Source: Tubulanus polymorphus (Eukaryota > Nemertea > Palaeonemertea > Tubulaniformes > Tubulanidae). Taken from it: a stretch of DNA of 64,000 nt. Within the stretch, counting starts at the first letter, position 1. Each line of letters begins with the position of its first letter. The stretch covers positions 7,286,231 to 7,350,230 of the forward strand of contig NC_134033.1 in the NCBI RefSeq assembly GCF_964204645.1, in the 5' to 3' direction. The notes below the pieces were generated by a model, which saw nothing but the letters and a program-made list of their open reading frames with translations, ran no database searches and was not told where the DNA came from. The translations under genes and the position numbers were made by a program. Positions 55,873-64,000 of this stretch are shown here, piece by piece.

Positions 55873-56218
55873 TTTAATACTATATTTTTTATTAAAATTG
55901 ATTTTAGAAGTTCAATGATTTAAATGTTATTCATTTATGTGAATATTTTAAGAGTAATAGGGATAATGGGCTTTCGGGTTAAAGGTTGAACGGGCGGATG
56001 AGTAAAAATGAAAAACATAAAAATAATAACAATTTATACTTGAATTAGGAGTGAAACTCATAAAATGAAAAATAAATTCGAGCGTGTGAGAATTTATTTT
56101 TCATTTTTATGAGTTTTGCGAGTAATTCAGGTATAAATTGTTATTACTTTTATGTTTTTCATTTTTTACGAGCTCGACCGTTCGACCTTTGATCTGAAAG
56201 CCCATTATCCCTATTACT
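55759..56218. repeat. Polinton B right terminal inverted repeat with internal palindrome
   Basis: Inverse of 39554-40013. Outer 266 bp (55953-56218) is a palindrome with AGTAATAGGGATAATGGG at its inner edge and the inverse at its outer edge. Followed by CACATG. Confidence 0.93.
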
Positions 56219-56237
56219 CACATGTTATTTTTTTTAG

Positions 56238-57187
56238 GAAAGTAAAGGCGAAAATGGCAAGTTTCTAGATGGTGGTATTGAATTTCTACGTCACACAGCA
56301 GTATTGGTTGACATCTCACATGACAGGTGATGGCTACTTTTCTCTTTCTCCAAACAACGATCTCAGGAATCTGATAATCTTAAGTGAAACCCCAATTGAA
56401 CCAAATTAAAACTGGAACAGCATTAATTATCTAAATCAATGGCGAACTCTGTCTGGTCAACAGATGTCACACAGAATGCAATATGTAATAAATGTTGGAT
56501 GAACAACAATGATGATAATTTTTAATAAATGTTATATATTTCGACAGGCGACTTATCACCGATAGCCATAACCCTCGACTGAACCAGCTAAGAGAAGTAC
56601 AGAAATGGTTTAAAAAGTGGGAGGATAGTGTGATGAATATGCCAGACATCACTTCTGCAGAAAAAAAATGTTGCTGAGCTACCAATGTCGTGATTATCTG
56701 AATTCATCCATAGATGGCTTCATTCGTCTATGTGAAGACAAGTAATATTGACTTCAAATTGAATTGATCATTTCCATCAATTTTTAATATATTTTTTGAA
56801 TTTTCAAATGAGAAAATCATAGGCTACCTGGCGGGTCAATTTATCAGGCTTTCTTGAGAAAGATATCTTTTTCTTACATGTTCATCCTATCTTATTTTCA
56901 GTGCGAGTGTCATCTCTATAAATCCCAGCAGAGTAAATAGTGATAGCATCGAAAATCACTTTTGTATGCAAAGAGGAATGTGCAATGGTTCGAAGACTAA
57001 CCCAACATATTTTGACTACACAAGAGCGGGGAATGCAATCATCTTGTCAGAGACAGTGGTTTCGAAGAAAGCAAATGCAGCAACCAACCATAAAAGATCA
57101 AATCCGTATGCATTTCATATTGGAAAGCCACTAGTTCCGAGAAGATCAAAGCGTGGCTGTCTACAGGACATAACTAATACAGGTTAA
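56238..57187 (+). CDS. 3' exons of P-element/THAP9-like transposase gene
   Basis: Exons 56238-56326 (acceptor TTTTTTTTAG; donor GTGATGG), 56548-56741 (acceptor TTTCGACAG; donor GTAATA) and 56902-57187 (acceptor TTATTTTCAG). Peptide stretches: GGIEFLRHTAVLVDISH, LNQLREVQKWFKKWEDSV, SYQCRDYLNSSIDGFIRLCE, VISINPSRVNSDSIENHF, CNGSKTNPTYFDYTRAGNAI. This is the C-terminal RNase-H/insertion pattern of P/THAP9-type transposases. An A8 run near 56660 shifts the frame in the second exon. It may be a live host-like gene or an old transposon. Confidence 0.65.
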
Positions 57188-57223
57188 TTGTGAATATTGA
57201 AAAGAGTTATATTCTACAGATAT

Positions 57224-57805
57224 TTATTTTATATTCCAACAATATGGGCAAATATATTCATCATCATTACTCTGCAACTGCTTCCATTCTTCATCGTCAA
57301 AAATCTCTGCACAATAACGATGGAACCACCGATTGCATCTATCGGACTGAATCCAGTCCTCCCCTGATTTATATTCCTGCTGACATTCTCTACAAATATT
57401 TGCCACATTTACAGAAACCTTTCTTCTTTTTCGACTCGAACTTGATGCAGACGATGATGATTCGGGTCCACCTAATACACCTTCATTTGGTATAACATCA
57501 TTATGCTGTAAAGCATTATTCAGTTTGGCAATTAAAATGCTAACAGTATCCTTTTGAGCAACTTTAATATTGTATGCCCTGCATAAAGCTACATAATCAC
57601 ACTTTTTGTATTTAAGTGTCAGCAAGCCAGCGTTGCACGCTATATCCTTTAAAATACGGTGGCTACTAGATTATCCTGGCGTAGAATCATTCTCAATATC
57701 GCAGTATTTCAAACATGTAATAGACGTAGGATTTGGATCACCGGACACACTAGATTTAGCCATGAGAACTTTTTTCCGATGTGCAACTCCTTTTTTCTTC
57801 TTTAT
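57224..57805 (-). pseudogene. PHD-finger end of helicase gene, left copy, damaged
   Basis: PHD finger with ICRECQQEY...CNRWFHRYC...ICPYC. One zinc Cys is Ser (QSDRC) and another Cys before NDDEY is Ser, both intact in the right copy. TAA codons at about 57803 and 57683 interrupt the frame from 57806-58483. It ends about 37 nt from the convergent transposase stop. Confidence 0.75.
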
Positions 57806-58483
57806 TTAGTTCAGATAATCTTTCCGTAGCTGAGCAATGCCTACTTTCGTATAGAGAAGGATAACATCGTTGAACATCTCAGATACTAACGCCTCAAACG
57901 AAATATCCCGGCAGCTGTAGCATTCGTTGCTAAATAGCGCAATAAACGATTCTTTTATGTTGGCATCACTAACAATACTATTTATCAATCCTTCGTGATA
58001 AATTCCGCCATATTTATACAAATTTTTGATTGTTTGAAATTTCGTCACAACTTCACAAAGCAAGCAGAAAAAGGAGAGTACATCATCCCTGATATGAGAC
58101 AGGCCCTGATTAATGTTTTGACGACGACTAGTTTCTAGCAAACTTGCAGCATCGGTGGATTCTGCCAGAATTTGCGATTCTGACCGAACCAATTGCGAGT
58201 ACAATTTTATGGAGGCTGCATGTTTTCTCATAGATGTCCGCTCAATATGGCCACTCTTCCCGATCAAACGATTAACAGCCTGCTGTTTACGGTACTTCAG
58301 TCGGGCAATACAGAATCCTCCAACGTAGCGAATTTTACCTCTAACACCTGCTGCAATTTCCTTGGTTAATGTACTGCGACTGACTGAAGGAGATAAGCGA
58401 AACATGCTCACAATGATATCAGCCTGGAATCTGGGGGAGGGGGTTTCAAAATCATAATTCTTTATTTTACATGCTTTGTGCAT
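57806..58483 (-). CDS. linker region of helicase-PHD gene, left copy
   Basis: 225 codons open: FQADIIVSMFRLSPSVSRST, AAGVRGKIRYVGGFCIARLKYRK, HIRDDVLSFFCLLCEVVTKFQ, VSEMFNDVILLYTKVGIAQLRKDYL. No domain recognised. It lies between the helicase C-terminus and the PHD finger, separated from the helicase exon by a possible short intron (donor GTAAGT at 58536, acceptor CTCCCCCAG). Confidence 0.6.
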   Translation of the reverse strand: MHKACKIKNYDFETPSPRFQADIIVSMFRLSPSVSRSTLTKEIAAGVRGKIRYVGGFCIARLKYRKQQAVNRLIGKSGHIERTSMRKHAASIKLYSQLVRSESQILAESTDAASLLETSRRQNINQGLSHIRDDVLSFFCLLCEVVTKFQTIKNLYKYGGIYHEGLINSIVSDANIKESFIALFSNECYSCRDISFEALVSEMFNDVILLYTKVGIAQLRKDYLN

Positions 58484-58529
58484 TGGTTGTTTTTCAAGCT
58501 GTGAATGAGTTATTTACTTACTATGTATT

Positions 58530-61177
58530 TTATTAGACGTTTCAACGACAGCATCAGCTATGTTCTTTATTTGGTTTTCACGCAATACTTTAAATAATCG
58601 GAATGCGGGATGCCATTGTTCTTTTGAAAGCACCTGTCTATCAAACATTATCTGGCGGCGTGTCTTGTATTCCCTGTTATCGATATTGTGCAAATCTTGG
58701 TAAATTGCAGATAATTCTTTTTGTTGGTGGCCTTTGGAAATATGCGATGTCACAATTTCATTTATCTTACAGTAACAGTAGGCTACAAAGTCTTTCAAAT
58801 TATCATGCGGCACAGACTCGAGGTTGTTATTCACATCTGATTGAAAATCATTCGGTGTCGAATACTTTGCACTACTCAAAACTGCAACAATGTCTACATG
58901 TTGAGGCAAATGATATTGTACTATTGTTGACACTTGTTCCACGAATTCATCAATCGCTACCAATTCGATATCAGTTACTTCGTCCACGTCCACAATATCT
59001 TCATCTGGTTCGCAAGCAGAATTGCTGGGAATTGTCTCGAGTGCTTCCGCTGAAGCCATTTCAACAAAACAACAATTATTGATTTCAATATTATCCGATT
59101 TTATAGCGTCAATTTTATCATAGAATTCGATCACGTCGGCTGGCTGCGGAATAATTTTTGCTGTACTGAAGTTAATAAGTTGCACCCCATTCGACGAGAT
59201 ACAACGACCGATGGCCACACCCAATTGACCAGGCCTGTTAATATTGGTGCAATCTACTATGACCTTTTCGCAAGTCATACCTTGGGCCTTGTGGATAGTT
59301 GAAGCTAGAACTATCGGCAACTGGATACGATTCGCGATAACTCTCCCTTCAGATGGATCATACTCTAAAATATGAAGAAATTTACTATGAAAGTGAGTAG
59401 TTTGATGATAGAGGTAATTAGACCATTTTTAAATTAATTAGAGCAGTTTTTTTTTCATAAAAAATGGGAGGTTGAAGGGAAAAAATTTTTTCATAAGAAG
59501 CGTTTTAGATTTGAAGGGAACAGGAAAGAAAATCAATTTTTGACGGACTGCAGAATTCTTGGAGGCAAAATCTCCAAGTAATTTTTAAAAAATGCCTCAA
59601 GTATATGAATAATAGGATGTTTATGAATTGACCAACCTGTGAAATTATATTGTTTCATCTCCATCGTCGTGTCACTATCTTCCCAATTTACAATGCCCAT
59701 TGTTGAAGTCAACCACTACACCAAGACTTCCATTCACTAGGTGATCGCTCAAGTTCACTAGTAGCATCACAGCATCTCTTTAATTGTAATGTTTTCGGTG
59801 CTCTCATCTTTTGAAGTACTTGTCTCGGTCCATGGTTTCCGATTTAAACTCCACAAGATTACCTTTCATCTAAAAAATGGATTTAACACAAACTCAAATC
59901 ACTGACACCTTTCCAGCCTCATCAAGTCACACAAGGTAAAAACAGTTGAATCGAATTGATTTGCATAGAATCTTCAAGGGTAAATGAAGGTTTCATACGT
60001 ACATCATGTACTGCTTCAAGAGTTTTCAACGTGTACTTCTAAATTTGTGGCAAACAACTTCAGAATTCTATCACCAGTTACCGGTCGTTGCAGAGTGCGG
60101 AGAAAATCAATAGCGGTTTCTTCTTTGATACCTCTGCTGCAAGCATTTATTGCCTAAAAGGAGAAGCATGTAGAGGGATATAAACTTTATTTGCTCCGAG
60201 AGAGTCTAAGGTATACATCAAATGCATGACGTAATCAATAAAATGGAATTTATAAAACATCAACAAAAGGGACTTACATTTATAAATTCAGCGTCTGACT
60301 GTCGTTTCACGTCTTTCAATTGAATTGCGTGTCTAAAGGCCTGCTTCCATATGGCTGAATGGAATGCCATTATCCCTTCATCGCCATAACGCACATTCTT
60401 TACCGGAGGCAGTTGAAGAAAGTCACCTGTAAAATGAATGCGGCAATGTAGGCTTAATACTTGGTGGAAGGGTGAGTTGTGGCAATACAGGCGATCAATG
60501 GATATTGATAACATCCATTTTTTTCAATAGCTGAATTTTGAATTACCCGTCACAATAACTTGCATTCCTCCAAAGGCTTTGCTACTACCACGCACAGTTC
60601 GGAGCAGGGATTCCAACATCTCAAAGGTTTTTAAACTGATCATTGAAATTTCATCGATTATAAGAATCTCTGTGATCATTATTCTGTTGTACGTGTCTTT
60701 ATAGCTCTCTTCAGTTTTAATTTTTGTCGCTAGTACATGTGTCGAGTAACGACCATCCCCAACTCCAGACCATCTGCAATAATCATAATGCAAAAAAAAC
60801 GTTACAACATTGAATTGTTATAGTTATAATTCTGTGGCTTATAAAAGTCATGCTATCATCACGGCACTAACTTGACTCCAACCACAATTAAGAAATAAGT
60901 AGGGCTACAAGCATTGATTAGTGTGTGGTGAATTGAATTGAATTGGATGAACCTACATATGAGTTGTTGTAGCATTGGGCTTCAAGTGACAATAAACTTG
61001 CGTCGCCTTCCCTGTAGAGGCAGTAATCGCGACGTTTTTTCCTCTCCCTTGAAGCTCCTTGAATATACGTTTAATGACATACGATTTTCCGGTGCCTGAC
61101 TGACCAGTAATGAATAAATTATGGCCAGAAATTGCGAATTCGAATGCGGTATCCTGTAAATCTTTGTCCTCCGCCAT
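58530..61177 (-). CDS. Pif1-like helicase gene (multi-exon)
   Basis: Superfamily 1 Pif1/RRM3-type helicase on the minus strand. Exons: 61177-60957 with Walker A GQSGTGKS; 60773-60547 with WSGVGDGRYS and Walker B LIIDEISMIS; 60426-60278 with GDFLQLPPV; about 60155-60010 (INACSRGIKEETAIDFLRTL); about 59880-59680 (SDHLVNGSLGVVVDF, with a frame break); 59365-58530 with STIHKAQGMTCEKVIVDC, the signature helicase C-terminal motif, then an acidic linker. Splice sites fit where checked. It probably unwinds DNA; pairing with a transposase suggests a transposition-linked role. Confidence 0.75.
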
Positions 61178-61226
61178 CTTGAAAACACCGTAAGATAGAG
61201 AGCCACGTGCGAGTGTTTAGCTCCCG

Positions 61227-61352
61227 ATGTTGCGAATCATACTAGCCAAGCAGCGTTTAGTTTTTTTTCAGCCCGGAGAGAATGCCAATTTCTGCATCGG
61301 GCAGACCGGTTGTTCGCGTTTTTTTGGTTCATCGTCGTTATTTGTGCTCGCA
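61227..61352. other. loop segment upstream of right-arm homology
   Basis: Contains GGTTCATCGTCGTTATTTG and joins at about 61353 to helicase-gene sequence (AKIIPQPADVIEF). The right arm therefore lacks the helicase motor exons. Confidence 0.6.
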
Positions 61353-63268
61353 AAAATTATTCCGCAGCCAGCCGACGTGATCGAATTCTATGATAAAATT
61401 GACGCTATAAAATCGGATAATATTGAAAACAATAATTGTTGTTTTGTTGAAATGGCTTCAGCGGAAGCACTCGAGACAATTCCCAGCAATTTTGCTTGCG
61501 AACCAGATGAAGATATTGTGGACGTGGACGAAGTAACTGATATCGAATTGGTAGCGATTGATGAATTCGTGGAACAAGTGTCAACAATAGTACAATATCA
61601 TTTGCCTCAACATGTAGACATTGTTGCAGTTTTGAGTAGTGCAAAGTATTCGACACCGAATGATTTTCAATCAGATGTGAATAACAACCTCGAGTCTGTG
61701 TCGCATGATAATTTGAAAGACTTTGTAGCCTACGGTTACTGTAAGATAAATGAAATTGTGACATCGCATATTTCCGAAGGCCACCATCAAAAAGAATTAT
61801 CTGCAATTTACCAAGATTTGCACAATATCGATAACAGGGAATACAAGACACCCTGCCAGATAATGTTTGATAGACAGGTGCTTTCAAAAGAACAATGGCA
61901 TGCCGCATTCCGATTATTTAAAGTATTGCGTGAAAACCAGATAAAGAACATAGCTGATGCTGTCGTTGAAACGTCTAATAAAATAAATAGTAAGTAAATG
62001 ACTCATTCACAGCTTGAAAAACAACCAATGCACAAAGCATGTAAAATAAAGAATTATGATTTTGAAAACCCCCTCCCCCAGATTCCAGGCTGATATCATT
62101 GTGAGCATGTTTCGCTTATCTCTTTCAGTCAGTCGCAGTACATTAACCAAGGAAATGGCAGCTGGTGTTAGAGGTAAAATTCGCTACGTTGGAGGATTCT
62201 GTATTGCCCGACTGAAGTACCGTAAAAAGCAGGCTGTTAATCGTTTGATCGGGAAGAGTGGCCATATTGAGCGGACATCTATGCGAAAACATGCAGCCTC
62301 CATAAAATTGTACTCGCAATTGGTTCGGTCAGAATCGCAAATTCTGGCAGAATCCACCGATGCTGCAAGTTTGCTAGACACTAGTCGTCGTCAAAACATT
62401 AATCAGGGCCTGTCTCATATCAGGGATGATGTACTCTCCTTTTTCTGCTTGCTTTGTGACGAAATTTCAAACAATCAAAAATTTGTATAAATATGGCGAA
62501 ATTTATCACGAAGGATTGATAAATAGTATTGTTAGTGATGACAACATAAAAGAATCGTTTATTGCGCTATTTAGCAACGAATGCTACAGCTGCCGGGATA
62601 TTTCGTTTGAGGCGTTAGTATCTGAGATGTTCAACGATGTTATCCTTCTCTATACGAAAGTAGGCATTGCTCAGCTACGGAAAGATTATCTGAACTTAAT
62701 AAAGAAGAAAAAAGGAGTTGCACATCGGAAAAAAGTTCTCATGGCTAAATCTAGTGTGTCCGGTGATCCAAATCCTACGTCTATTACATGTTTGAAATAC
62801 TGCGATATTGAGAATGATTCTACGCGAGAAAAATCTAGTAGCCGCCGTATTTTAAAGGATATAGCGTGCAACGCTGGCTTGCTGACACTTAAATACAAAA
62901 AGTGTGAATATGTAGCTTTATGCAGGGCATACAATATTAAAGTTGCTCAAAAGGATACTGTTAGCATTTTAATTGCCAAACTGAATAATGCTTTACAGCA
63001 TAATGATGTTATACCAAATGAAGGTGTATTAGGTGGACCCGAATCATCATCGTCTGCATCAAGTTCGAGTCGAAAAAGAAGAAAGGTTTCTGTAAATGTG
63101 GCAAATATTTGTAGAGAATGTCAGCAGGAATATACATCAGGGGAGGACTGGATTCAGTGCGATAGATGCAATCGGTGGTTCCATCGTTATTGTGCAGAGA
63201 TTTTTGACGATGAAGAATGGAAGCAGTTGCAGTGTAATGATGATGAATATATTTGCCCATACTGTTAA
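61353..63268 (+). pseudogene. truncated second copy of helicase-linker-PHD gene
   Basis: It begins at AKIIPQPADVIEF, after all motor motifs. The linker runs to 62490; an 8-nt deletion near 62455 shifts the frame, then 62465-63268 is open. PHD finger intact: ICRECQQEY, WIQCDRCNRWFHRYC, ICPYC. Transcription, if any, would start outside the original promoter. The 3' end is about 390 bp from the convergent transposase exon. Confidence 0.78.
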
Positions 63269-63662
63269 CTTTAAATATAGCCTGTATCCTTCATAACACT
63301 GATCGAGTCCCAAAGTTGTGAGTTTAGTAGTTAAAATCTGTTCATTTTTACAATGTTTTAACTATTAATAGAGTCGAATATTAACTCAATATTAATCCAG
63401 GGATGAGATGCATGTGAAAATTTGTGTGTGAAAAATTACTATTTATTTTCCCTTATAGGCTTTCATCTCTGAGCTCAACTGCTGCTACTAGATAGTTCAT
63501 AGTACATGTAAAAAAATGAGAACATTTCAGAATCTTGAATCTCATCCCTAATATGAAAATAAAGTTGAGAAACTGTTAATTGAACATCCGTGTAATAAAG
63601 GGAACACCTGTATTCTCGGCATTTAAGAACTTTGTATTTAATGTCTCTGTAAAATATAACTC
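63269..63662. other. arm-specific spacer between convergent genes
   Basis: About 390 bp with no counterpart in the left arm (deleted there or inserted here). Contains no clear gene. Confidence 0.6.
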
Positions 63663-63678
63663 TTTTCAATATTCACAA

Positions 63679-63962
63679 TTAAACTGTATTAGTTATGTCC
63701 TGTAGACAGCCACGCTTTGATCTTCTCGGAACTAGTGGCTTTCCACTATGCAATGCATACGGATTTGATCTTTTATGGTTGGTTGCTGCATTTGCTTTCT
63801 TCGAAACCACTGTCTCTGACAAGATGATTGCATTCTTCGCTCTTGTGTAGTCAAAATATGTTGGGTTAGTCTTCGAACCATTGCACATTCCTCTTTGCAT
63901 ACAGAAGTGATTTTCGATGCTATCACTATTTACTCTGCTGGGATCTATAGAGATGACACTCG
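63679..63962 (-). CDS. last exon of P-like transposase, inverted copy
   Basis: Minus strand, acceptor TTATTTTCAG preserved at about 63963. Peptide CNGSKTNPTYFDYTRAKNAI, and the end CLQDITNT matches exon 56902-57187 with few changes. Upstream exons would lie beyond the window edge. Confidence 0.65.
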
Positions 63963-64000
63963 CACTGAAAATAAGATAGGATGAACATGTAAGAAAAATA

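Larger units (their letters stand above)
39554..56218 (-). mobile_element. Polinton B (Maverick), complete and young
   Basis: 16,665 bp between 460-bp terminal inverted repeats (39554-40013 and 55759-56218), flanked by CACATG. The plus-strand left arm carries HNH gene, two membrane genes, integrase and ATPase. The minus-strand right arm carries PolB, OB-like gene, the structural cluster, capsid gene and a zinc-finger gene. The arms converge at a minisatellite (43902-44090). PolB, integrase, ATPase and seven cluster genes are open; four genes have one lesion each. Confidence 0.96.
56871..59160. repeat. left arm of large inverted repeat
   Basis: Inverse of 61353-64000, apart from about 390 bp (63271-63660) present only in the right arm. 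It contains the transposase last intron/exon and the helicase-gene 3' half through the PHD finger. The arm match continues to the right edge of the window. Confidence 0.9.
61353..64000. repeat. right arm of large inverted repeat
   Basis: Inverse of 56871-59160, with extra 63271-63660. Identity is high but with independent stops and indels in each arm, so the duplication is not brand new. It continues beyond the window. Confidence 0.9.

Noticed and set aside
58603-59082. ORF antisense to the helicase gene, mirrored at 61405-61908
   Set aside because: It is the shadow of the conserved helicase C-terminal frame, present in both arms only because the arms are homologous.

Overview
This window is a repeat- and transposon-dominated stretch of an animal nuclear genome, most likely a marine invertebrate (mollusc-, echinoderm- or similar grade; the sequence does not decide which). 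The evidence is AT-rich DNA with spliceosomal introns, a CR1/Jockey-type LINE, a Gypsy LTR element, a Mutator-like transposase, P-element/THAP9-like transposase exons and two Maverick/Polinton giant virus-like transposons. I see no bacterial features, rRNA, tRNA or CRISPR array.

Layout. 1-1314 is a 24-bp minisatellite with higher-order structure. 2811-30370 is a decayed Gypsy retrotransposon (minus strand; short LTRs; 5-bp target duplication CAGAG). Polinton A (3166-26429; 6-bp duplication CTTATC) lies inside it, and a LINE (about 18870-24430, minus strand) lies inside Polinton A: a three-level nest. 30376-32600 is repeat-rich spacer. 32623-36460 is a broken Mutator-like transposase gene (GATA-type finger, MULE core, SWIM, PHD). 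39417-39482 and 56238-57187 are exons of a P-element/THAP9-like transposase gene whose intron holds Polinton B (39554-56218; 6-bp duplication CACATG). From 56871 to the right edge lies a large inverted repeat. Its arms carry the transposase 3' exon and a convergent gene encoding a Pif1-type helicase followed by a PHD finger; the loop carries the helicase core.

The two Polintons share a gene set but belong to different families. Common genes are a multidomain protein-primed PolB, a small OB-like protein, a 251-aa protein, a run of small membrane proteins, a 462-aa protein, a 488-aa coiled-coil/membrane protein, the major capsid protein, an rve integrase with chromodomain, an A32/FtsK-type packaging ATPase, and two further membrane proteins. 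B is young: PolB, integrase, ATPase and most structural genes are open, while the capsid, HNH, one membrane and one zinc-finger gene each carry one disabling lesion. A is older, with many stops and frameshifts. The integrase-ATPase block and the membrane-gene pair have different order and strand in A and B. A alone has a zinc-ribbon protein; B alone has an HNH nuclease gene and long palindromic termini.

Most notable observations: (1) PolB of Polinton A contains a 355-codon LAGLIDADG intein exactly in polymerase motif C, while B has the empty site; (2) almost every Polinton gene starts inside a TAAATG or TATAAATG context after a T-tract, often with an exact 16-nt spacer, which suggests a poxvirus-late-like leaderless promoter and termination punctuation; (3) each end of Polinton B is itself a 266-bp palindrome; (4) the P-like transposase is arranged convergently with a Pif1-helicase/PHD gene and the pair is duplicated as an inverted repeat.
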